64,000 bases of DNA from Bacteroidales bacterium. GTDB taxonomy: Bacteria > Bacteroidota > Bacteroidia > Bacteroidales > GCA-2748055. The position numbers and the translations under genes were made by a program. Under the pieces are notes generated by a model. That model saw nothing but the letters and a program-made list of their open reading frames with translations, was not told the origin of the DNA and ran no database searches. The stretch lies in assembly GCA_029210725.1 (NCBI GenBank), contig JARGFM010000002.1:162431-226430 (forward strand). Direction: 5' to 3'. Positions within the stretch are counted from its first letter, which is position 1. Every line of letters begins with the position of its first letter. This document shows positions 1 to 7,685 of this stretch, piece by piece.

Positions 1-1739
1 TGGGTGTTCCCAGAATCACCATTCAGAACGGAAGTGCCGGCGATACTATGGTTCTCAGATATGCCGAAATGCTCTACCCCGACCTGGAAGAATCGGGAAA
101 AAATGTAGGAATGATCATGACTGAAAACTACCGGGCTGCCCTTTGCCAGGATCTTTATATCATGAAAGACGGGGATCAGGTATTTCAGCCGAAGTTCACA
201 TCCAGGGGATACCAGTATATCGAGATTACCGGTATTCATGAGCCATTGCCCCCGGGAGCGGTAGAAGGAATAGCCATCAGTTCAGTTCTGGATCTTACGG
301 CCGATTATCACACTTCCAATGAAAAGGTGAATCAACTCTGGTCGAACCTGGTCTGGTCCAATGTCGATAATTTTCTATCCATTCCCACCGATTGTCCCCA
401 GCGTAATGAAAGAATGGGATGGTCGGGCGATATATCGGTATTTTCCAGAACAGCCACCTATGTTTCGAATGCTGACCAGTTCTTGAGACGGCATATGCTG
501 GCGATGCGTGATGTGCAAAAGTCAAACGGCAAATTTACCGATGTGGCCCCGGTTGGCGGAGGCTTCGGAGGGGTCCTGTGGGGCAGTGCAGGAATTACAG
601 TAGCCTGGGAGGTCTATCAGCAATATAAAGATATATCCCTTCTGGAGGAGCATTACGATGCCATGGTTGCCTACGCCGATTATCTGCAGAGCACGATCAA
701 TGAAGAAACGGGAATCACCAGCGATGGCCAGCTGGGCGACTGGTTGGGTCCCCAGAATAATATGCTGGGAACCCCGTTCCTGACAAGCGCCTATCATGTA
801 TATGACCTTTGGGTGATGAAAAATGTGGCGGAAATACTGGGTAAACAGGAGGATGCTGACCGCTTTGAAGAGTGGTACAGGCAGAGAAAGGAATTTTTTA
901 ATCATACCTTCATTAACGAAGAAGGCAGGACCATGGGCCTTGTTGGAGGAGGCCGGGGTTTTGACGGGCGTGTGGCACCTCCGGCAGAATGGAAGCTGGC
1001 CGATACCCAGACCTCCTATGCGGTCGGTTTGGCTCTGGGCACTTTCAGGGATGATCTTGTGTCGCAGATGGGCCGGAACCTGGCAGAAACGGTAAGGCGC
1101 CGGAATGCGGATGACAGCGGGGAGATCCGTCCGGAATATTCCTTAATGACCGGTTTTATAGGAACAGCCTGGATAAACAATGCATTATCGGACCAGGGCT
1201 ACAGTGAACATGCATACCGGCTGCTTCAGAACAATCAATATCCCTCCTGGCTGTATGCCATCGATCAGGGAGCCACCTCTATCTGGGAACGCCTGAACGG
1301 ATACACCGTTGAAAACGGTTTTGGGGGAAATAACAGCATGAACTCCTTCAACCACTATTCCTTCGGGGCAGTGGGTCAATGGATGATGGCCTATTCACTT
1401 GGCATTCAGCGGGATGATCCCGGGTTCAAAAAATTTATCCTTCAGCCCGAACCCGATCCCACCGGTGAAATGACATGGGCCGAAGGTTATTACGATTCCG
1501 TGTACGGCCGGATATCCAGCAGCTGGAAAATCCGGGATGGCCGGCTGGTTTATGAGACGGTGGTGCCGGCCAATACAGAAGCCACCCTTTATCTGCCTGC
1601 GATATCTGTTGGCAGTGTCCTGGAAAATGGCCGTGAGGCGAATAGTTCAGAGGGAGTTTCCTTTCTGAAGTTCGAAAAGGGAAGAGCTGTATATCAATTG
1701 AAATCAGGGAGTTACAGCTTTGAAAGCTCCCTGGATTAA
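1..1739 (+). CDS. Alpha-L-rhamnosidase, GH78 family (3' part; start lies left of the window)
   Basis: The reading frame is open from base 3, so only the C-terminal 578 residues are present. They cover the (alpha/alpha)6 catalytic barrel and the C-terminal beta domain of GH78 enzymes, which release terminal alpha-L-rhamnose from glycans. The family signature DCPQRNERMGWSGD (about base 390) carries the acidic residues that bind rhamnose and include the general acid. The segment GATSIWERLNGYT (about base 1270) carries the Glu expected to act as base. The N-terminal beta-sandwich domains and any signal peptide lie outside the window. It is followed, 61 bases on, by a secreted sugar isomerase-like gene, consistent with a carbohydrate-use cluster. 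The family call is strong; the exact substrate is inferred. Confidence 0.93.
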   Translation, partial: GVPRITIQNGSAGDTMVLRYAEMLYPDLEESGKNVGMIMTENYRAALCQDLYIMKDGDQVFQPKFTSRGYQYIEITGIHEPLPPGAVEGIAISSVLDLTADYHTSNEKVNQLWSNLVWSNVDNFLSIPTDCPQRNERMGWSGDISVFSRTATYVSNADQFLRRHMLAMRDVQKSNGKFTDVAPVGGGFGGVLWGSAGITVAWEVYQQYKDISLLEEHYDAMVAYADYLQSTINEETGITSDGQLGDWLGPQNNMLGTPFLTSAYHVYDLWVMKNVAEILGKQEDADRFEEWYRQRKEFFNHTFINEEGRTMGLVGGGRGFDGRVAPPAEWKLADTQTSYAVGLALGTFRDDLVSQMGRNLAETVRRRNADDSGEIRPEYSLMTGFIGTAWINNALSDQGYSEHAYRLLQNNQYPSWLYAIDQGATSIWERLNGYTVENGFGGNNSMNSFNHYSFGAVGQWMMAYSLGIQRDDPGFKKFILQPEPDPTGEMTWAEGYYDSVYGRISSSWKIRDGRLVYETVVPANTEATLYLPAISVGSVLENGREANSSEGVSFLKFEKGRAVYQLKSGSYSFESSLD

Positions 1740-1800
1740 ACCATTGACAGAAGAATAGATCATAGATACATTAAACTTGTCTATTTAAATCCAAAAAACT

Positions 1801-2820
1801 ATGAAAACACTATTACGAATTCCAGCACTTTTACTTGCGGTACTTTTTGTGGCTTCGTCTGCTTTAGCCGAAGTCCCCGCAGCAAAAAAGAAACAGCTTG
1901 GGATCGCGACCTATTCCGTAAAAGGACTTGAATCCGATCTGGAGGGTGTTTTTAAATCACTTCAGAAGGATGGCTATGTCGTTATGGAAATCGCCAATTA
2001 CAATGCCCGGGAAAGAACCGTGGCAGGATTATCTCCCGGCGATTATGCAGCTCTGGCAGAAAAGTACGGGATGGACATTATTTCCAGCCATGCACGGACC
2101 GGCTTTGATGTAAACGATGTGGACGGAACCCTGGCAGCCTGGGGAAAAGTTTTTGACGACCATAAGGCCATGGGCTGCAAGTATGTGGTTCTTCCGATGA
2201 ACCGGTGGGCCGATAATGTGGAACAGATGAAGGTGGAATGCGACCTGATGAACCTGATCGGTGAGGAGGCCAATAAAAGAGGATTGAAATTCGGATACCA
2301 TAACCACAACCAGGAGTTCGAAAACATCCCGGGAACGGAGCAGAAGATCGAGGATTTTCTGATTGCCAATACGGATCCGGATAAGGTATTTTTCCAGATG
2401 GACGTATTCTGGGTAACCCAGGGCAACGCCGATCCGGTCGCATATCTGAAGAAATATCCCGAACGCTTTGAGGTGCTGCATATCAAAGATGATTATGTAA
2501 TCGGTGAAAGTGGCAAGATCGACTACAAGGCCATCTTTGACCAGTTCTATAAGAACGGGCATAAGGACTGGTTTGTGGAAATTGAAGAGTATATGACTCC
2601 CGAGCAAAGGGCCGAGCAAAGGGCCCGGTTCGAGGAGATGAGAAAGCGTCAGCAGGAGCAGCAGGCTGCCGGAGCCCAGGCTGGTCAGGAGAGACAGAAC
2701 CGTCCTCCCATGGGTCCCCCGCAGCGTTCTCCGGAGGAGGAAGCCAGGAGGCTGAAGACCTCTCTGGATGCGATCTCCAAAAGCGCTGCTTTCCTGAATG
2801 CCTCTGATTTTGTGAAATAG
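1801..2820 (+). CDS. Secreted sugar phosphate isomerase/epimerase-like TIM barrel (xylose isomerase-like)
   Basis: This 339-residue protein starts with a typical Sec signal peptide ending near ASSALA (residues 1-23). The rest is an AP-endonuclease-2 / xylose isomerase-like TIM barrel, with likely metal ligands in YHNHNQEF (about 170), QMDVFW (about 200), HIKD (about 227) and EIEEY (about 262). Relatives in Bacteroidota are exported and often lie beside glycosidases, as here after a GH78 rhamnosidase; the actual sugar is not known. Odd point: after EIEEY there is a Gln/Glu/Arg/Pro-rich low-complexity stretch of roughly 50 residues before the usual final helix. A terminator-like hairpin follows the stop. 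Confidence 0.85.
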   Translation: MKTLLRIPALLLAVLFVASSALAEVPAAKKKQLGIATYSVKGLESDLEGVFKSLQKDGYVVMEIANYNARERTVAGLSPGDYAALAEKYGMDIISSHARTGFDVNDVDGTLAAWGKVFDDHKAMGCKYVVLPMNRWADNVEQMKVECDLMNLIGEEANKRGLKFGYHNHNQEFENIPGTEQKIEDFLIANTDPDKVFFQMDVFWVTQGNADPVAYLKKYPERFEVLHIKDDYVIGESGKIDYKAIFDQFYKNGHKDWFVEIEEYMTPEQRAEQRARFEEMRKRQQEQQAAGAQAGQERQNRPPMGPPQRSPEEEARRLKTSLDAISKSAAFLNASDFVK

Positions 2821-2869
2821 ATTAGGAGTAGTATAGTTTTAGTTGGACGGCTTCAACCGAAGCTCGTTT

Positions 2870-2912
2870 AAGAAGCCATCTGGTTTTGTAAATTTCCCGG
2901 ATGGCTTCTTTA
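2870..2912 (+). terminator. Rho-independent-like terminator after the isomerase gene
   Basis: GAAGCCATC (about 2872-2880) and GATGGCTTC (about 2900-2908) are exact reverse complements separated by a loop of about 19 bases, followed by a short T-rich stretch. It lies 50 bases after the isomerase stop and before the esterase locus. The T-run is weak, so this is a moderate call. Confidence 0.55.
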
Positions 2913-2961
2913 TTAGAATTTTCAGTATGGGAATAATAAGTGACTAATAATTCTCGGAGAG

Positions 2962-4062
2962 ATGAAAAGAAATGCCTTTATGATCATGATCGTTTTACTG
3001 TCCGGTACAAGCCTGGCTTTTACTCAGTTTAACAGAGGGCCGCGAACCCCAATGACACCCTGAAATCCACTCAGGTCCTGTCAAACGGCGATGTGGTATT
3101 ACAAATCTATGCCCCTGAGGCAGAAGAGGTGGCCATTGGAGGGGACGCTGTTCCATGGGGACAGAATATAGACGGGATAAAATCAGAGACCGGGGTCTGG
3201 ACCTTCACCCTTCCCGGGGTAAAGTCCGGAACCTATCGTTATCATTTCATCGTGGATGGGGTTAGAGTTTATGATCCGAAAGCTCCGGGAGCTTTTGAAA
3301 CTTCGGCCCTTCTCGATGTATGGCCGGGTGGAGAGGAGGAATTCTTTGTATTAAGAGAAGAGGTGCCGCACGGGGGCCATGTCTGTCATACATTATTTTT
3401 CTTCTACTAAAGAAAGTTTGCGCAGGATGCACATCTGGACCCCGTCGGCTTACAACCTTGGCAATGAAACACTGCCGGTGTTATATCTTATTCATGGTGG
3501 AGGAGACAGCGATATGGCCTGGCCCTCTGTGGGTCGTGCAGGTTACATCATGGATAATCTGCTTTCCGAAGGAAAATGTGAGAGAATGATCCTGGTGATG
3601 CCCGACGGAGGCATCGATACAAAGATCTTTGCCAGAGATCTTAAGAACGATATTATCCCCTACATAGAATCGAATTACAAAGTATTTACCGATGCCGGGC
3701 ACCGTGCTTTGGCAGGACTATCCATGGGGGGACTTGAAGTCCTGGATGCCTTCATGGCCTATCCCGATATGTTTGCCTATATCAACGTGATGAGCTCGGG
3801 CTGGTTTGCCAACAATAAGGAGATGTTTGAAGCAGGCGATAAACGCCTGGCAGAAATTGGCGCCCGGCTGAACAAAACTGTCAGGTATTTATTGTTCACC
3901 CAGGGGGGACCTGAAGATATTGCCTACAATAATGGCAGGGAGATGCTCAAGGTTTTTGATAAACACCAGATCAAATATGAATTCAGTGAAATGCCCGGGG
4001 GACATTCCTGGCTGGTATGGAGAAAAGATCAGAGGAACTTTGCCCAAAAACTATTCAGGTAA
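2962..4062 (+). pseudogene. CE1-family esterase with E-set domain, disrupted by two frameshifts
   Basis: Read across three frames this is one gene for a secreted esterase of the enterochelin-esterase/feruloyl-esterase type. An ATG at 2962 opens a signal peptide (MKRNAFMIMIVLLSGTSLAF) that hits TGA at 3061. The next frame continues NDTLKS and an E-set/CBM48-like domain to a stop at 3408. The third frame carries the alpha/beta hydrolase from about 3379 (MSVIHYFSS, IHGGGDSD, nucleophile motif GLSMGG near 3715, and GGHSW with the catalytic His near 4000). The junctions fall at CCCC (3047-3050, one base short) and GGGGG (3372-3376, one base extra), so the two changes cancel. It is either a recent pseudogene or two homopolymer sequencing errors in an intact gene of about 366 codons. 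Confidence 0.8.
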
Positions 4063-4170
4063 GCAGGCCCGGAAGGAAGCTCCGGCGCCTCCCAACAGGG
4101 CATGGGGCTTCAGGTTCAGATCACCGAAAACCTCATCGGTCAGACCCAGGATAAAATGCTTGTATTTTTA

Positions 4171-4178
4171 TAACTTTG
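4171..4178 (+). promoter_or_regulatory. Candidate -7 promoter box (TAACTTTG) upstream of the SulP gene
   Basis: TAACTTTG matches the Bacteroidota TAnnTTTG consensus exactly. No TTTG -33 box is seen at the usual distance. It lies about 100-150 bases before the possible SulP starts. Confidence 0.3.
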
Positions 4179-4280
4179 CAAATCCGTAGCAAACAGATGG
4201 GACTGGTCGTTTCAATCAAACCGGTCTGCCACCCAGAAACTACCTATAATACCACAATTTTAACTTGCTGAATAAGACAG

Positions 4281-5978
4281 GTGAAATTAAGTACTATGTT
4301 AAAAAATCAGAGATTATATTCCATGAAAGCTACAAATTTAAAAGGCGATATTTTTGGAGGCTTAACGGCTGCGATAGTGGCCCTGCCACTGGCACTGGCC
4401 TTTGGCGTACAATCTGGACTGGGAGCAAGTGCTGGTCTCTATGGAGCAATGATGCTGGGGATGTTTGCTGCCATTTTTGGCGGAACCAATACCCAGATCA
4501 GCGGTCCAACCGGCCCCATGACTGTCGTGTCGGCTACGGTAGTCTCAATCGCAGTTGCCAGGCATGGAAATATGGATTCGGCCTGGGGTATCATTATTCT
4601 GACCTTTTTGATGGCGGGAGCATTTCAAATTGTATTTGGCCTGCTGAAGATCGGAAAATACATCAAGTATATTCCTTACCCGGTGCTGTCTGGTTTTATG
4701 AGTGGCATCGGAATTATTATTATTGTTTTTCAGCTTTTCCCGATGATGGGCTTAGCTTCTCCAGGTAAAGTGCTTGAAGTCTTTTCCAGAATTCCGGATG
4801 CAATAAATAATCGGAATCATATATCGATCTTACTGGCAGCAGGAACTGTTTTGATCATCTATGTTTTTCCCAGATTCACCAGGCTCGTTCCAAGCACCCT
4901 GATTGCTCTTTTGATCATCACTTTGGTAAGCACTGTATTTGCATTCGATACACCTTTGATTGGAGAGATGCCGGCCGGACTTCCAACATGGAAGGTTTTA
5001 TCATTGGCTCAGTTAAGCTTTTCTGATATCGCTTTGGTATTTCTGCCCGCCATAACATTAGCAGGCCTTGGCTCTATTGATACACTGTTAACCTCCGTGG
5101 TGGCAGATAATATTACCCGTACAAGACATAGAAGCAATAAAGAGCTGATCGGACAGGGAATAGGCAATATGGTGGCATCACTCTTCGGTGGAATTCCGGG
5201 AGCCGGAGCTACCATGAGAACTGTAGTTAATGTTAAAGCAGGAGGAAGAACCAAATTGTCGGGTGTGATTCATGCCTTTCTTTTACTGCTTATAGTATTA
5301 GGATTGGGGAAATATGTGGCATACATTCCACTGGCTGCACTGGCAGGCATATTAATTACCGTTGGGATCAGTATCATCGACACACGTGGACTGAGAAACA
5401 TTTTAAGTATATCCAGGTCCGACGCGCTTATTCTGATTATTGTTTTATTGCTGACCGTATTCGTAGATCTTTTACAGGCAGTTGGTATTGGCATGGTGAT
5501 CGCCTCTCTCATTTTTATGCGCAAAGCAAGTGATATGGTAGAGGCAAATACTTCTCTGACCAAAGTGGACAGATATGACCGCGAAGTGGCCTGGGAGGAC
5601 GAAGTAAATCTGCCTCTGAACAGAGATCATGTCTACATTAAAAGATTTGATGGTCCCCTGTTTTTCGGTGTAGCTTCCAAAGTTCTGGACCGGATTAACA
5701 AGATTCCAGCCGATGCGGAAGTGATTATTTTTCGAATGAAAAAAGTCCCGTTCATTGACCAGTCCGGCCTTTATGCCCTTGAGGAGGTGATCAAAGAGAT
5801 GCAGAAAACAGGAATTATTGTTGTTCTGACCATGACACAGCCTCAACCATTATCTTTATTAAGAAAAACCAAATTTATACCTGAAATATTACCGGAGAAG
5901 TATCTTTTTAGTAGTATTGAAGATTGTTCAGTCTGGTTATCGGAATATTCGCGGAACAATGAAATCATTCGCAAATGA
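4281..5978 (+). CDS. SulP-family anion permease with STAS domain
   Basis: The product (up to 565 residues) is an inner-membrane SLC26/SulP transporter, a family that moves sulfate, bicarbonate or other anions by proton or sodium coupling. The transmembrane part runs from about residue 20 to 400; FGGTNTQISGPTGPMTVV and the repeated glycine-rich helices are typical of the family. A cytoplasmic STAS domain follows (about 440-555) with FIDQSGLYALEEV at the position of the regulatory Ser in anti-sigma-antagonist-like folds. The frame opens at a GTG (4281); ATG codons at 4296 and 4323 are also possible, and 4323 (MKATNLKGD) gives the usual N-terminus. Its stop overlaps the next start by four bases, suggesting translational coupling. 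Substrate unknown. Confidence 0.9.
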   Translation: MKLSTMLKNQRLYSMKATNLKGDIFGGLTAAIVALPLALAFGVQSGLGASAGLYGAMMLGMFAAIFGGTNTQISGPTGPMTVVSATVVSIAVARHGNMDSAWGIIILTFLMAGAFQIVFGLLKIGKYIKYIPYPVLSGFMSGIGIIIIVFQLFPMMGLASPGKVLEVFSRIPDAINNRNHISILLAAGTVLIIYVFPRFTRLVPSTLIALLIITLVSTVFAFDTPLIGEMPAGLPTWKVLSLAQLSFSDIALVFLPAITLAGLGSIDTLLTSVVADNITRTRHRSNKELIGQGIGNMVASLFGGIPGAGATMRTVVNVKAGGRTKLSGVIHAFLLLLIVLGLGKYVAYIPLAALAGILITVGISIIDTRGLRNILSISRSDALILIIVLLLTVFVDLLQAVGIGMVIASLIFMRKASDMVEANTSLTKVDRYDREVAWEDEVNLPLNRDHVYIKRFDGPLFFGVASKVLDRINKIPADAEVIIFRMKKVPFIDQSGLYALEEVIKEMQKTGIIVVLTMTQPQPLSLLRKTKFIPEILPEKYLFSSIEDCSVWLSEYSRNNEIIRK

Positions 5979-6301
5979 ACCTGGAAGAAATCCGTGAGTA
6001 CTGCCTCTCCAAACACGGGGTCACCGAAGGATTCCCCTTCAACGATACGGCCCTGGTCTTCAAGGTGGGTGGCAAGATGTTTGCGGTGCTTGACTTGTCA
6101 GAGAATAGCCGGGGCCTCACCTTGAAATGTGATCCGGTGCTGGCCATAGAGCTCCGGGAACAGCACCCGGAAGTTACTCCCGCCTGGCACTTCAACAAGC
6201 AGCACTGGAACGGGGTAAGCCTTGAAGGTGCCGTCAGTGATAATCATCTGAAAGAGTGGATCGACCATTCCTATACCCTGGTGTATTCAGGGTCGTTTTG
6301 A
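5975..6301 (+). CDS. MmcQ/YjbR family protein
   Basis: This 108-residue protein matches the MmcQ/YjbR family (double-wing, CyaY-like fold) over its whole length: an N-terminal helix ending in GVTEGFPF, the strand pair ALVFKVGGKMFAVLDL, and the C-terminal segment HWNGVSLEGAVSDNHLKEWIDHSY. Members are often named DNA-binding proteins, but the role is not established for most. Its ATG overlaps the SulP stop by four bases, so the two are probably co-translated. The 3' end overlaps the convergent epimerase gene by 15 bases. Family call strong, function unknown. Confidence 0.88.
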   Translation: MNLEEIREYCLSKHGVTEGFPFNDTALVFKVGGKMFAVLDLSENSRGLTLKCDPVLAIELREQHPEVTPAWHFNKQHWNGVSLEGAVSDNHLKEWIDHSYTLVYSGSF

Positions 6302-7207
6302 AAACAGATCCTTAAAGGCACTATCCAGGTCGGGGAAAAGAAATGTATACCCTGCAGCCTGGATCTTTTCAGGGGAAACTCTGCTGCCCCTTAAAAGCAT
6401 CAGGGACATTTTACCAAAGATCAGTTTTATGATACATGCAGGAATATTTGGAAACCAGAAAGGTTTATGAAGCCTCCCGGCAATCTTTCGGGTAAGTGCC
6501 TTGTTGCTGATATGTTCCGGAGCGACCGCATTATAGGCCCCGCTCATGGACTGATTCTCCAGGGCATGGATATACATGCCACTCAGGTCGTCCAGATGGA
6601 TCCAGGGCATATACTGTCTGCCGGAACCTATGGCCGAGCCAAGCCCCCATTGAACAGGGATCTTTAGTTTTGATAATGCACCCCCCTTCTTTGAGAGAAC
6701 AATTCCTGTTCTGAGTTTCACGGTCCGGATGCCAATTCCGGTAAACTGATCAGCAGCTTCTTCCCATTTTTTACAGGTTTTTCCCAGAAAGTCATGGGCA
6801 GGCGGGTTAGATTCTATAAAAACCTGTTCAGAAGTGACGGCTCCATAGTATCCGCTTGCTGAGGCAGAAATAAAGGCTTTCAGCTGCCTGTTTCCCGGAT
6901 CTATATGCTTAAAAATCAAATCGATGGATTTGACTCTGCTGTCAACAATTTCTTTCTTCCTTTTTTCGGTCCACCTTTTTTTCCCGATATTGGCCCCTGC
7001 CAGGTGAATGATATAATCACAGCTGTTGATGGCTTCTTTATCAATTTCACCGCGATCAATGTTCCAGGTATATCCGGGTGTTTCGGAGTCCGGGTCCTTG
7101 CTTCTTCCGAGAATGGCTACTTCATATCCTCTTTTCTGTAGCTTAACACCCAGATCTTGCCCTATGAGACCCCTTCCTCCGGTAATGATGACACGTTGCA
7201 TATTCAA
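6287..7207 (-). CDS. TIGR01777-type NAD(P)-binding epimerase (YfcH/SulA-like)
   Basis: The 306-residue protein begins with a Rossmann fold (ITGGRGLIGQDLG, the GxxGxxG dinucleotide motif) and carries YIIHLAGANIGKKRWTEKRKKE, the hallmark of the TIGR01777 branch of extended short-chain dehydrogenases. SASASGYYG (about residue 110) supplies the active-site Ser/Tyr region, and the C-terminal DUF1731-like part ends in LRGSRVSPEKIQAAGYTFLFPDL. The biochemical role of this family is not defined; the name 'cell division inhibitor SulA' in databases is a legacy label. Two starts, 7207 and 7201 (MQRVIITGG), are possible. It is convergent with the MmcQ gene and divergent from the small secreted protein at 7265. 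Confidence 0.88.
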   Translation of the reverse strand: MNMQRVIITGGRGLIGQDLGVKLQKRGYEVAILGRSKDPDSETPGYTWNIDRGEIDKEAINSCDYIIHLAGANIGKKRWTEKRKKEIVDSRVKSIDLIFKHIDPGNRQLKAFISASASGYYGAVTSEQVFIESNPPAHDFLGKTCKKWEEAADQFTGIGIRTVKLRTGIVLSKKGGALSKLKIPVQWGLGSAIGSGRQYMPWIHLDDLSGMYIHALENQSMSGAYNAVAPEHISNKALTRKIAGRLHKPFWFPNIPACIIKLIFGKMSLMLLRGSRVSPEKIQAAGYTFLFPDLDSAFKDLFSKRP

Positions 7208-7227
7208 TATATCAATGAAGCATTCGT

Positions 7228-7235
7228 TATATTTG
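7228..7235 (+). promoter_or_regulatory. Candidate -7 promoter box (TATATTTG)
   Basis: TATATTTG fits TAnnTTTG exactly and sits 30 bases before the start of the small secreted protein gene, giving a leader of about 20-25 bases. No clear -33 partner was seen. Confidence 0.4.
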
Positions 7236-7264
7236 TATCTTGATCCGTTGAAAATAGAAAAGTT

Positions 7265-7675
7265 ATGACAAAAAGAACAATTTGGGCCCTTACATTGCTG
7301 ATTTTCTTTGGAGTGGCCACATATGCACAGGGAAATGGTGTAACGGTGAAGATCAATGACCTGGAAAAGGTAAACACCACCGTGATGAATGCAAGCTCTT
7401 CCTCCTCATCCTCCTGTAATTCTTCAGACTTTCCCGTATACCAGGGCACGGAGCAGAAGGATGTGGATCTGGCCGGTTTGACCTGGATCAGTGTTCGTCA
7501 CGACCTGACTCCCAGTGATCCCAATTATGTCAAGCTGGAACTGACCTTCAAGGATGGAACTACCGGCATCTATGAAATGGTCAGGTATGTCCGTTTTACC
7601 GGAAAGACCGAAGAGGGGAATTACTCAAAAATGGTAAAGGACATCAATACCGTTGAGATTATCCGGAAACCCTGA
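7265..7675 (+). CDS. Small secreted protein of unknown function with a serine run
   Basis: The 136-residue product has a clear signal peptide (basic start, hydrophobic core LTLLIFFGVATYA, cleavage after YAQG). The mature part starts with strands (GVTVKINDLEKVNTTV), then a run of seven Ser followed by Cys (about residues 45-52), then a compact region, AGLTWISVRHDLTPSDPNYVK and TGIYEMVRYVRFTG, ending in DINTVEIIRKP. I do not recognise a family. It is a stand-alone gene between a divergent epimerase and a convergent DUF5916 gene (10 bases apart), with its own promoter box at 7228. Secretion to the periplasm or outside is likely; nothing more can be said. Confidence 0.75.
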   Translation: MTKRTIWALTLLIFFGVATYAQGNGVTVKINDLEKVNTTVMNASSSSSSSCNSSDFPVYQGTEQKDVDLAGLTWISVRHDLTPSDPNYVKLELTFKDGTTGIYEMVRYVRFTGKTEEGNYSKMVKDINTVEIIRKP

Positions 7676-7685
7676 CGGGCCTTAT

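Noticed and set aside
1..4062. Complete polysaccharide utilisation locus
   Set aside because: Rhamnosidase, isomerase and esterase are adjacent, but no SusC/SusD pair is within reach and the TonB receptor at 27.4 kb has no SusD neighbour.
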